Below are positions 1 to 6,610 of a stretch of 35,207 nucleotides of DNA, piece after piece. The notes beneath the pieces are model-generated. The model worked only from the letters and a program-made list of their open reading frames with translations, did not search any database and was not told the DNA's origin. Source of the DNA: an uncultured Bacteroidota bacterium (GTDB taxonomy: Bacteria; Bacteroidota; Bacteroidia; Flavobacteriales; Flavobacteriaceae); contig CACCLB010000007.1 of NCBI GenBank assembly GCA_902546725.1, forward strand, positions 1 to 35,207, written 5' to 3'. Made by a program: the position numbers and the translations under genes. The stretch's first letter is position 1; every line of letters starts with the position of its first letter.

Positions 1-1
1 A

Positions 2-400
2 CTTTCGGTGAATGATTACAAACAATTGAATTACAATGAGCTATTGAATTCTAAAGCAGTAATTTCATTTTTAGCTTTTTCTCAGCTTTCTTGGGAAACT
101 GAACACAAGCTTACTTCTAAGTTTAAGTTAACTAAACACCAAACCCTTTTCGAACAGTTTTCTGGAAATCATTTTTTCGATTTAATCTATTACGATGCTT
201 TTGGAGCTCATGCACAGCCGGACTTGTGGGAAAAGCATTGGATGAAAAAATGTTACGACTTGCTTAACAAAGGTGGCGTTTGGGTAAGTTATTGTGCAAA
301 AGGATCGGTAAGAAGAGCACTTCAGCAAGTTGGGTTTGCCGTTGAACGACTTCCAGGCCCTCCTGGAAAAAGAGAAATGTTACGAGCGGTCAAGCCATAA
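2..400 (+). CDS. mnmD: MnmD-like tRNA methyltransferase, 3' part (5' end outside window)
   Basis: C-terminal part of a DUF752/MnmD-family methyltransferase, which methylates 5-aminomethyl-2-thiouridine at the wobble base of some tRNAs (the activity of the N-terminal half of E. coli MnmC). The frame is open from the window edge to the stop at 398-400. A GTG at position 8 could be read as a start, but the family is roughly 220 residues long and the visible 130-odd residues begin mid-domain, so this is a 5' truncation by the window, not a short gene. Visible family features are FFDLIYYDAFGAHAQPDLW (the D-AF acidic loop of the methyltransferase fold), LLNKGGVWVSYCAKG and the C-terminal GFAVERLPGPPGKREMLRA, which is highly characteristic. 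No MnmC oxidase domain follows, as expected for the stand-alone form. Confidence 0.88.
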   Translation, partial: LSVNDYKQLNYNELLNSKAVISFLAFSQLSWETEHKLTSKFKLTKHQTLFEQFSGNHFFDLIYYDAFGAHAQPDLWEKHWMKKCYDLLNKGGVWVSYCAKGSVRRALQQVGFAVERLPGPPGKREMLRAVKP

Positions 401-405
401 ATAGC

Positions 406-413
406 TACTTTTG
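406..413 (+). promoter_or_regulatory. Putative -7 element (TACTTTTG) upstream of the TIGR01777 epimerase gene
   Basis: The octamer TACTTTTG fits the Bacteroidota sigma-A -7 consensus TAnnTTTG and lies 12 nt before the ATG at 426. I do not see a TTG at the expected -33 spacing, so the gene may equally be read through from mnmD, whose stop is only 25 nt upstream. Confidence 0.4.
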
Positions 414-425
414 AAAAAAAAATAA

Positions 426-1337
426 ATGAAGCTACTGATTACAGGTGCAACCGGTTTAGTGGGAACTAGTTTGATTGAAAAGTACACTCAACAAGGCATT
501 CAAATTCATTATCTCACTACGCGTAAATCTCAACTTAAATCAATCGATGGGGCTCAAGGGTACTATTGGAATCCCAATAAAAACGAGATTGATTTGGCCT
601 GTTTTTTGGGTGTTGATAGTATCATTCATCTCGCTGGAGCAACAGTTTCTAAGCGTTGGACAAAGGCATACAAAGAAAAAATTTATTCCAGTCGTGTTTT
701 GTCTACTCAACTTCTATTAAAAGGATTGCAATCTTGTAAGGGCGACCATCAAGTAAAACAGTTGGTAAGTGCTTCTGCAATAGGAATTTACCCCTCAGAT
801 TTTGAAAAAGTAATGAACGAAGAGGTAGCTGTTGAACCGACTGCCTTTATGCAAAAAGTGGTATATGACTGGGAGCGTGAAGTCGACGCATTTAAGGCAG
901 AGGGCGTACCTGTTACAAAAATTAGAATTGGACTTGTCTTGTCAAAAAAAGGAGGTGTTTTAGGAACCCTTAAAATTCCAGTTTATTTCGGTTTGGGAGC
1001 AGCATTTGGAAACGGAAAGCAAGGACAGTCATGGATACATATGGACGATCTCGTTGGAATTTTTTCGGCAGCTATTGACCAACAATGGGAAGGTGTGTTC
1101 AATGCTGTTGCACCAAATCCAGTCAGTCAGTCTCAGTTGATGGCTGCACTTTCTTGCGCATTAAAGCGACCTTATTTCCTTCCTCCCATTCCTTCATTTT
1201 TGATCAAATTAGGAGCAGGTGAAATGAGTGATCTCGTTTTAGACAGTCATTGGGTAAGTACACAAAAGGTACTCGATCAAGGCTATAAGTTCCAATTCAC
1301 AGATGTCGAGAAGGCTATTGACAATTTGTTGCGCTAA
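426..1337 (+). CDS. TIGR01777 family NAD(P)-dependent epimerase/oxidoreductase (YfcH/SDR39U1-like)
   Basis: Atypical short-chain dehydrogenase of the extended SDR type; members are predicted nucleotide-sugar-epimerase-like oxidoreductases, but substrate and physiological role are not established. The N-terminus shows the Rossmann motif LLITGATGLVGTSL (residues 3-16, pattern GxxGxxG), then a family-typical IIHLAGATVSKRWT segment and SSRVLSTQLL. SASAIGIYP near residue 115 corresponds to the catalytic serine region, but the YxxxK motif is not in classical form. The C-terminal DUF1731-like part ends in DVEKAIDNLL. 303 residues is the usual length. It is the last gene before the grpE promoter, and mnmD upstream is only 25 nt away, suggesting co-transcription. 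Family assignment is firm; function is not. Confidence 0.9.
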   Translation: MKLLITGATGLVGTSLIEKYTQQGIQIHYLTTRKSQLKSIDGAQGYYWNPNKNEIDLACFLGVDSIIHLAGATVSKRWTKAYKEKIYSSRVLSTQLLLKGLQSCKGDHQVKQLVSASAIGIYPSDFEKVMNEEVAVEPTAFMQKVVYDWEREVDAFKAEGVPVTKIRIGLVLSKKGGVLGTLKIPVYFGLGAAFGNGKQGQSWIHMDDLVGIFSAAIDQQWEGVFNAVAPNPVSQSQLMAALSCALKRPYFLPPIPSFLIKLGAGEMSDLVLDSHWVSTQKVLDQGYKFQFTDVEKAIDNLLR

Positions 1338-1348
1338 TTGAATGACAA

Positions 1349-1380
1349 TTTGACATTATTTAAGTCTGGCAGTACTTTTG
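1349..1380 (+). promoter_or_regulatory. Promoter of grpE-dnaJ (TTTG-N20-TACTTTTG)
   Basis: TTTG at 1349-1352 is followed after exactly 20 nt by TACTTTTG at 1373-1380. This matches the Bacteroidota housekeeping promoter (TTTG near -33, TAnnTTTG near -7) almost perfectly. Transcription would start near 1386, about 20 nt before the grpE ATG at 1406. I see no CIRCE inverted repeat (TTAGCACTC-N9-GAGTGCTAA) here, so HrcA-type heat-shock control is not supported by the sequence. Confidence 0.72.
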
Positions 1381-1405
1381 TATAACTATATAAAAATGAA
1401 TATTA

Positions 1406-1945
1406 ATGGCTACTAAAGGAGCGAAAACACCAAAAAAAAAGACAGCTAGTTCAAAAGCAGAGACTAAGAAGAGTTCAAAAAAACCTAGCTTAGAAGCGAA
1501 ATTAGAAGAGTTTACACACTCTGTTGAACAAGAAAAAGAAAAGTTTTTAAGACTGTTCGCTGAATTTGAAAACTTTAAAAAGCGAACAGCTAAAGAGCGT
1601 TTGGAATTATTCAAAACTGCCAATCAAGAAGTGATTGCATCACTCATACCCGTTTTAGACGATTTTAACAGAGCCAATCAGCAGATTGAAAATGGAGCAG
1701 AAACCGTTGATATTGATGGTTTTAAGTTGATCTACAACAAATTTTCAGAGGTTTTAAAATCGAGTGGACTAAGTTCTACTACTGCGAAAATTGGAGATGC
1801 TTTTGATGCAGAATTCCACGAGGCCATCACCCAGATACCCGCGCCCACAGAGGCCGAAAAAGGAAAAATAATAGACATAGTTGAAACCGGCTACCAATTG
1901 GGAGATCGGATTATTCGTTACCCTAAAGTGGTCGTAGGCCAATAA
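1406..1945 (+). CDS. grpE: GrpE, nucleotide exchange factor for DnaK
   Basis: Releases ADP from DnaK so that the chaperone cycle can restart; cytoplasmic homodimer. The first 30-odd residues are lysine-rich and low complexity (KTPKKKTASSKAETKKSSKK), as is usual for the disordered N-terminus. A long coiled-coil helix follows (about residues 32-90) containing KFLRLFAEFENFKKRTAKER, the most conserved part of the family. The C-terminal beta domain has AEFHEAITQIPA and ends VETGYQLGDRIIRYPKVVVG, the GrpE signature. Length 179 is typical. The start is fixed by the promoter at 1349-1380 and by the ATG directly before the lysine-rich tail. The gene lies 3 nt upstream of dnaJ, so the two co-chaperones are made together, whereas dnaK is 18.5 kb away. 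Confidence 0.97.
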   Translation: MATKGAKTPKKKTASSKAETKKSSKKPSLEAKLEEFTHSVEQEKEKFLRLFAEFENFKKRTAKERLELFKTANQEVIASLIPVLDDFNRANQQIENGAETVDIDGFKLIYNKFSEVLKSSGLSSTTAKIGDAFDAEFHEAITQIPAPTEAEKGKIIDIVETGYQLGDRIIRYPKVVVGQ

Positions 1946-1948
1946 CTT

Positions 1949-3067
1949 ATGAAAGAAGATTATTATGAAATTTTAGGCGTTTCCAAAAACGCCACCGCTT
2001 CTGAAATTAAGAAGGCCTACAGAAAAAAAGCCATCGAATTTCACCCTGATAAAAATCCGGACGATAAGGCTGCGGAAGCCAATTTTAAAAAAGCTGCAGA
2101 AGCCTACGAAGTTTTGGGTAACGAGGACAAACGTGCCAAGTACGATCAGTACGGACATGCTGCTTTTGACGGAAGTCAAGGCTTTGGAGGAGGTGGAATG
2201 AATATGGACGATATCTTCAGTCAATTCGGTGATATTTTTGGGAGTGCCTTTGGGGGCGGAGGATTTGGAGGTGGAGGCTTTGGCTCAGCTGGTCAAAGAC
2301 GTTCACAGGGGAGTAATATGCGAATACGTGTAAAGTTAACTCTTGAAGAAATTGCCAAAGGAGTAGAGAAAAAAATTAAAGTACTCCGTAAAGTTCAGGC
2401 TCCAGGAGTCCAGTACGGAACCTGTTCTAGCTGTAACGGTAGAGGTCAGGTAATGAAAATAACCAATACCATATTAGGAAGAATGCAAACCTCAACTGTA
2501 TGTTCAAGCTGTGGAGGAAGTGGTCAATCCCTACTCAATCGCCCTGCTGGCTCAGATGCGAATGGTATGATTAAAAAAGAAGAAACAGTATCCATCAAAA
2601 TCCCAGCTGGAGTAGAGGAGGGCATGCAGCTTAAAGTAAGCGGAAAAGGAAACGAGGCTCCTGCAAACGGAATTTCAGGAGATTTGCTAGTTCTTATTGA
2701 AGAATTAGCTCACGATACTTTTGTTCGAGAAGGCAATCATTTGCATTATGATTTGTATGCGAGCATATCTGAAGCTGCACTTGGAGTGTCTAAAGAACTA
2801 AATTTACTTGAAGGTAAGGCCAGAATCAAGTTAGAGCCTGGAATACAGTCAGGAAAAACACTTCGTCTTAGAGGGAAAGGTTTACCCAGTGTCAATGGGT
2901 ATGGAACAGGAGATTTACTTGTTCACGTCAATGTTTGGACCCCTAAAAAGTTAAACAAAGAGCAGCAACAGTTTTTTGAAAAAATGCTTGAAGACCCTAA
3001 TTTTACTCCTAAACCTGAGAAATCAGATAAATCTTTTTTTGAAAAAGTGAAGGATATGTTTGCTTAA
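1949..3067 (+). CDS. dnaJ: DnaJ (Hsp40) with only one of two zinc centres
   Basis: Delivers unfolded clients to DnaK and stimulates its ATPase. J domain at residues 4-66 with HPD at 32-34; Gly/Phe-rich linker at about 75-115; client-binding beta domains from about 125, with LKVSGKGNEAP and LRLRGKGLPS repeats; dimerisation tail. The zinc-finger region is abnormal relative to classical DnaJ: only two CxxCxGxG repeats are present, CSSCNGRG (159-166) and CSSCGGSG (185-192), which correspond to repeats 2 and 3 (zinc centre II). The positions of repeats 1 and 4 read VQAPGVQYG and RPAGSDANGM, without cysteine, so zinc centre I is missing. The reading frame is intact and the substituted segments look conserved rather than decayed; I recall similar sequences in other flavobacterial DnaJ proteins. 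Followed by a hairpin terminator at 3154. Confidence 0.96.
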   Translation: MKEDYYEILGVSKNATASEIKKAYRKKAIEFHPDKNPDDKAAEANFKKAAEAYEVLGNEDKRAKYDQYGHAAFDGSQGFGGGGMNMDDIFSQFGDIFGSAFGGGGFGGGGFGSAGQRRSQGSNMRIRVKLTLEEIAKGVEKKIKVLRKVQAPGVQYGTCSSCNGRGQVMKITNTILGRMQTSTVCSSCGGSGQSLLNRPAGSDANGMIKKEETVSIKIPAGVEEGMQLKVSGKGNEAPANGISGDLLVLIEELAHDTFVREGNHLHYDLYASISEAALGVSKELNLLEGKARIKLEPGIQSGKTLRLRGKGLPSVNGYGTGDLLVHVNVWTPKKLNKEQQQFFEKMLEDPNFTPKPEKSDKSFFEKVKDMFA

Positions 3068-3153
3068 ACTATACCATTATAAAAAAAAATTATATATTTG
3101 AAATAATACTAGCATTTATTGTTGGTATTATTTTCTTTTTCATAGCAATTTTT

Positions 3154-3186
3154 CCCATCCTTTAACGAGGATGGGTTTTGTTTTTA
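3154..3186 (+). terminator. Rho-independent terminator of grpE-dnaJ
   Basis: Perfect 7-bp stem CCCATCC (3154-3160) and GGATGGG (3169-3175) with an 8-nt loop, followed at once by a T-rich tract (TTTTGTTTTTAT). It lies 87 nt after the dnaJ stop. An ATG inside its right arm (3171) is in frame with the next gene, but is better explained as part of this hairpin. Confidence 0.85.
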
Positions 3187-3206
3187 TAGTAACTTCCCCA
3201 ATAATT

Positions 3207-4055
3207 ATGAATCTTATAAATAAATTTATTGATCTCTTAAACTACAAGTTCACCATAGGGAGCTCTGTAAGTTTTACCCCAAAGACAGTACTATTTGTCA
3301 TTTTAGTTCTTCTTCTGACAAACTTTATGTTGAAAATTCTGAGAAAATTACTTTTTAGAACCCTCTCTAACGATACGAGAGTTAAGTTTAAAAGCCTATT
3401 CTCCTTTATCAACTATTTTGTCTATATAGTTGTAGCTCTTATCATCTTGCAAAATGTGGGTGTGGACCTAACCGCTATATTTGCTGCATCTGCAGCTTTA
3501 TTGGTCGGTGTTGGTCTCGCCTTGCAAACCTTTATTCAGGACATCATCTCTGGGATATTTATACTGGTAGATAAATCAGTTCTTGTAGGTGATATCATTG
3601 AAGTAGATGGACAAATTGGCCAAGTTGAAAACATCAAATTGAGAACTACTAGAGCGGTAACTAGAGAAAACAAAGTACTTATCATTCCCAATCATAAATT
3701 TTTAACCTCTACGTTATTTAACTGGACGGAGAATGGCATCATCACTAAAGAGATAGTAAATGTTGGAGTTGCTTACAAGAGTAATCCCAAAGAAATCGAG
3801 CAAATTCTTTTAAAAATAGCTCAAGTCCACGATAAAGTTTTATCTAGTCCAGAACCATTTGTATTGTTTAATGATTTTGGAGATAGCGCACTGCTATTCC
3901 AATTGTATATCGCAGTTGACAGTAGTTTTGCTGCAAACATTGTAAAGAGTGATTTGCGCTACACTATATTTGAGGCTTTTGAAAAAGAAGGAATTGAAAT
4001 TCCATTCCCTCAACGAACCCTTACTTTTGCTAATTCACCAACCACTTTAAAATGA
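3207..4055 (+). CDS. MscS-family mechanosensitive ion channel
   Basis: Small-conductance mechanosensitive channel of the inner membrane, which releases solutes on hypo-osmotic shock. From the chosen start there is one N-terminal helix around LFVILVLLLTNF, a second around FSFINYFVYIVVALIIL, and the pore-lining third helix rich in Ala/Gly (IFAASAALLVGVGLALQTFI, about residues 98-117), followed directly by QDIISGIFILVDK and GDIIEVDGQIGQVENI, the hallmark beta domain of MscS; the cytosolic alpha/beta domain runs to the end. An in-frame ATG at 3171 would add 12 residues but lies in the right arm of the preceding terminator, so ATG 3207 (282 residues) is preferred. The stop overlaps the ATG of the response regulator by 4 nt (ATGA), implying translational coupling. 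Confidence 0.93.
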   Translation: MNLINKFIDLLNYKFTIGSSVSFTPKTVLFVILVLLLTNFMLKILRKLLFRTLSNDTRVKFKSLFSFINYFVYIVVALIILQNVGVDLTAIFAASAALLVGVGLALQTFIQDIISGIFILVDKSVLVGDIIEVDGQIGQVENIKLRTTRAVTRENKVLIIPNHKFLTSTLFNWTENGIITKEIVNVGVAYKSNPKEIEQILLKIAQVHDKVLSSPEPFVLFNDFGDSALLFQLYIAVDSSFAANIVKSDLRYTIFEAFEKEGIEIPFPQRTLTFANSPTTLK

Positions 4056-5215
4056 CTCAAATTTTAATTATAGAGGATGAGGAACCGATCAGAAGAGTGA
4101 TGGTTAGAATTTTATCTGAAGAAAGTGCTTCTTATGAGATTACCGAGGCAGAGGATGGCAAGAAAGGTTTATCCAAACTTGAAAAAAACTCTTTTGACTT
4201 AGTTTTATGTGACATTAAAATGCCAAAAATGGACGGTATTGAAGTTTTGCAAGCTGCTAAAGCCAAAGGAATTTATGTTCCCTTTATCATGCTGACTGGT
4301 CACGGTAATGTGGAAACGGCTGTAGAGGCGATGAAACTCGGGGCCTATGATTTTATTGCCAAACCGCCAGATTTAAACCGTTTACTTACCGCAGTTCGTC
4401 ATGCTATTGAAAACAAAACACTGCGTAAGGAAAATTTAAAATTAAAGCGTAAGGTCGCTCAAAAATATACTATAGTTGGTGAGAGCGAACCGGTAATCAA
4501 GATGAAAGAAATGATATCCAAGGTGGCTCCAACAGACGCTCGTGTTCTCATTACCGGCGAAAATGGAACAGGGAAGGAGTTGGTTGCTCATCAGTTGCAT
4601 CAGCAGAGTGATCGAAGTAAAGAAAACTTTATCGAGGTAAATTGCGCCGCTATTCCTTCTGAACTTATTGAAAGTGAGCTTTTTGGCCACGTAAAAGGGG
4701 CTTTTACTTCAGCAGTCAAAGACCGTTCAGGAAAGTTTGAGGCAGCCAATAAAGGGACTTTATTTTTAGACGAGATTGCTGATATGAGTCTAGCAGCTCA
4801 GGCTAAAGTATTGCGAGCACTTCAAGAAAAAAAGATTCAACGCGTTGGAAATGAAAAAGACATTAGCGTTGATGTAAGAGTCATTGCTGCTACCAATAAG
4901 GATTTGTTGAATGAGATCAAAGAAGGTCGATTTAGAGAAGATCTTTATCACCGCTTGGCCGTAATAATGATTCACGTCCCCTCTTTAGATGATAGAAAAG
5001 AGGACATCCCTTTACTGGTTTCACATTTTGTGGACTTGTTGTCTAAAGAACAAGGTCTTGAAAAAAAGTCATTTAGTGATGGAGCCTATTTCAAATTAAA
5101 CGCTTACCCTTGGACGGGAAATGTCAGAGAGCTGCGCAATGTGGTTGAACGACTGTTAATACTTGGCGAAAATCCCATTAGCTCTGAAAATATTGTCCAA
5201 TTTGCACCCAAATAA
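4052..5215 (+). CDS. NtrC-family sigma-54 activator: receiver + AAA+ domain, no DNA-binding domain
   Basis: Response regulator. Receiver domain at residues 1-118, with acidic pocket E8-D9, phospho-acceptor D54 ([13 protein letters not shown]), T82 and K104 (FIAKPPD). Linker helix follows, then a sigma-54 interaction AAA+ domain: Walker A GENGTGKE (169-176), the sigma-54 contact loop read as GAFTSA (216-221) instead of GAFTGA, Walker B GTLFLDE (235-241), and [17 protein letters not shown] near the end. The protein stops at 387, just after the AAA+ lid, and no Fis-type helix-turn-helix is present, although NtrC proteins are usually about 450 residues. No frameshift is visible at the end: the stop is followed after 6 nt by the next gene. 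No histidine kinase is adjacent. It could act from solution on sigma-54 holoenzyme or borrow a partner for DNA binding. Confidence 0.93.
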   Translation: MTQILIIEDEEPIRRVMVRILSEESASYEITEAEDGKKGLSKLEKNSFDLVLCDIKMPKMDGIEVLQAAKAKGIYVPFIMLTGHGNVETAVEAMKLGAYDFIAKPPDLNRLLTAVRHAIENKTLRKENLKLKRKVAQKYTIVGESEPVIKMKEMISKVAPTDARVLITGENGTGKELVAHQLHQQSDRSKENFIEVNCAAIPSELIESELFGHVKGAFTSAVKDRSGKFEAANKGTLFLDEIADMSLAAQAKVLRALQEKKIQRVGNEKDISVDVRVIAATNKDLLNEIKEGRFREDLYHRLAVIMIHVPSLDDRKEDIPLLVSHFVDLLSKEQGLEKKSFSDGAYFKLNAYPWTGNVRELRNVVERLLILGENPISSENIVQFAPK

Positions 5216-5221
5216 GATATT

Positions 5222-6598
5222 ATGAAGAAGGTTATTTTACTTTTTATTTTCAGTTTGTCAGTGCAGCTAAATGCTCAATCTTCTGCTCATGAAGAGCAAA
5301 TCAAAACGCTTTATCACAAGGCCTTAACTTCTGGAAAAGCGTATGATTGGCTGGACCATCTTTCTAATAAAATAGGTGGGCGTCTTTCGGGGTCTTTAAA
5401 CGCAGAGCGAGCTGTAACATGGGGCAAAACCGAATTGGAAACCTTGGGATTAGATCGAGTGTATCTTCAAAAGGTCATGGTTCCCAAGTGGGTTAGAGGG
5501 ACCTTTGAATATGCCAGTATAATTACAGGTCCTGGGATGAGTATGAATGTACCCGTATGTGCTTTAGGGGGGTCTATTGCTACGCCATCCTCCGGTTTAC
5601 GGGCTGGAGTAGTTGAAGTTAAAAGCTTTGAAGAACTTGAAGCCTTAGGGGAGGAAAAAATAAAAGGAAATTTTGTCTTTTTTAACCGACCTATGCCTGC
5701 TGAATTGATCAATACCTTTGAGGCTTATTCCAAAACAGTCAACCAACGAACTCAAGGAGCAGCAAGAGCAGCACGCTTCGGTGCAGTTGGAGTTATTGTT
5801 CGTTCTATGAATTTACGTCTTGACGACTTTCCCCATACTGGAAGTATGCGTTACGGTGATTTACCCAATACTATGCGTATTCCTGCCGCTGCCATCAGTA
5901 CTAATGGAGCTCAATTGCTCAGTTCCATGTTGGCATTAAACGACGACCTCAAGTTTTACCTTAAATTGGATTGTAAAAATTTTCCTGATGTACCCTCTCA
6001 CAATGTTATAGGAGAGATTAAAGGGAGTGAATTTCCAGATGAAATTATCGTAGTGGGTGGACATCTCGATTCTTGGGATCTTGGTGATGGTTCTCATGAC
6101 GATGGCGCTGGAATCGTTCAATCTATGGAGGTTTTAAGACTTTTTAAGGAAATGAATTACAAGCCCAAAAGAACCATTCGAGTAGTCTTGTATATGAATG
6201 AGGAAAATGGACTTCGTGGTGGAACAGCTTATGCGCAATATGCAAAGCGGAACAAAGAAAAACACATCTTTGCACTTGAATCTGATGCAGGTGGTTTTTC
6301 ACCTCGAGGCTTTGTATTTGAAGCCACTAATTCACAATTTAAACAAATTGATAGTTGGAAACCTTATTTTAGACCCTACATGGCAGATCGCTTTGAACTG
6401 GGTGGGAGTGGAGCTGATATTGGTCCACTTCGGGATAATAAGGTTGTGCTTTCTGGTTTGCGACCCGACTCTCAGCGCTATTTTAATTTTCATCATGCTG
6501 CAAATGATACCTTTGACGCCATTAACAAACGTGAATTGGAACTGGGTGCAGCAGCTATGAGTAGTTTGGTCTATTTGGTAGATCAGTACGGTTTTTAA
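5222..6598 (+). CDS. Secreted M28-family zinc metallopeptidase (carboxypeptidase Q-like)
   Basis: Exported di-zinc exopeptidase, probably periplasmic. Signal peptide MKKVILLFIFSLSVQLNA, with likely cleavage before Q19. A PA-type insert (about residues 100-250) precedes the catalytic core. Ligands visible in family order are H281 and catalytic D283 (GGHLDSWDLG), bridging D293 (SHDDGAG), catalytic/metal E327-E328 (MNEENGLRGG), D355 (LESDAGG) and H425 (FNFHHAANDT). All expected M28 residues are present, so it should be active. 458 residues matches the plasma glutamate carboxypeptidase-like branch; the peptide substrate cannot be told from sequence. It follows the response regulator by 6 nt and precedes the MATE gene by 12 nt, so it is probably in the same transcript. 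Confidence 0.92.
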   Translation: MKKVILLFIFSLSVQLNAQSSAHEEQIKTLYHKALTSGKAYDWLDHLSNKIGGRLSGSLNAERAVTWGKTELETLGLDRVYLQKVMVPKWVRGTFEYASIITGPGMSMNVPVCALGGSIATPSSGLRAGVVEVKSFEELEALGEEKIKGNFVFFNRPMPAELINTFEAYSKTVNQRTQGAARAARFGAVGVIVRSMNLRLDDFPHTGSMRYGDLPNTMRIPAAAISTNGAQLLSSMLALNDDLKFYLKLDCKNFPDVPSHNVIGEIKGSEFPDEIIVVGGHLDSWDLGDGSHDDGAGIVQSMEVLRLFKEMNYKPKRTIRVVLYMNEENGLRGGTAYAQYAKRNKEKHIFALESDAGGFSPRGFVFEATNSQFKQIDSWKPYFRPYMADRFELGGSGADIGPLRDNKVVLSGLRPDSQRYFNFHHAANDTFDAINKRELELGAAAMSSLVYLVDQYGF

Positions 6599-6610
6599 TT
6601 TTTACCGTTA

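Noticed and set aside
8-10. GTG as start of a 130-residue MnmD
   Set aside because: The frame is open to the window edge and the family is much longer; the gene is cut by the window.
2160-2330. Gly/Phe-rich repeat in dnaJ as a DNA tandem repeat of interest
   Set aside because: It is the normal G/F linker of DnaJ; the repetition is compositional.
6198-6560. 120-codon open frame overlapping the M28 peptidase gene in another frame
   Set aside because: The main frame carries all zinc ligands in this stretch, so this frame is a shadow.
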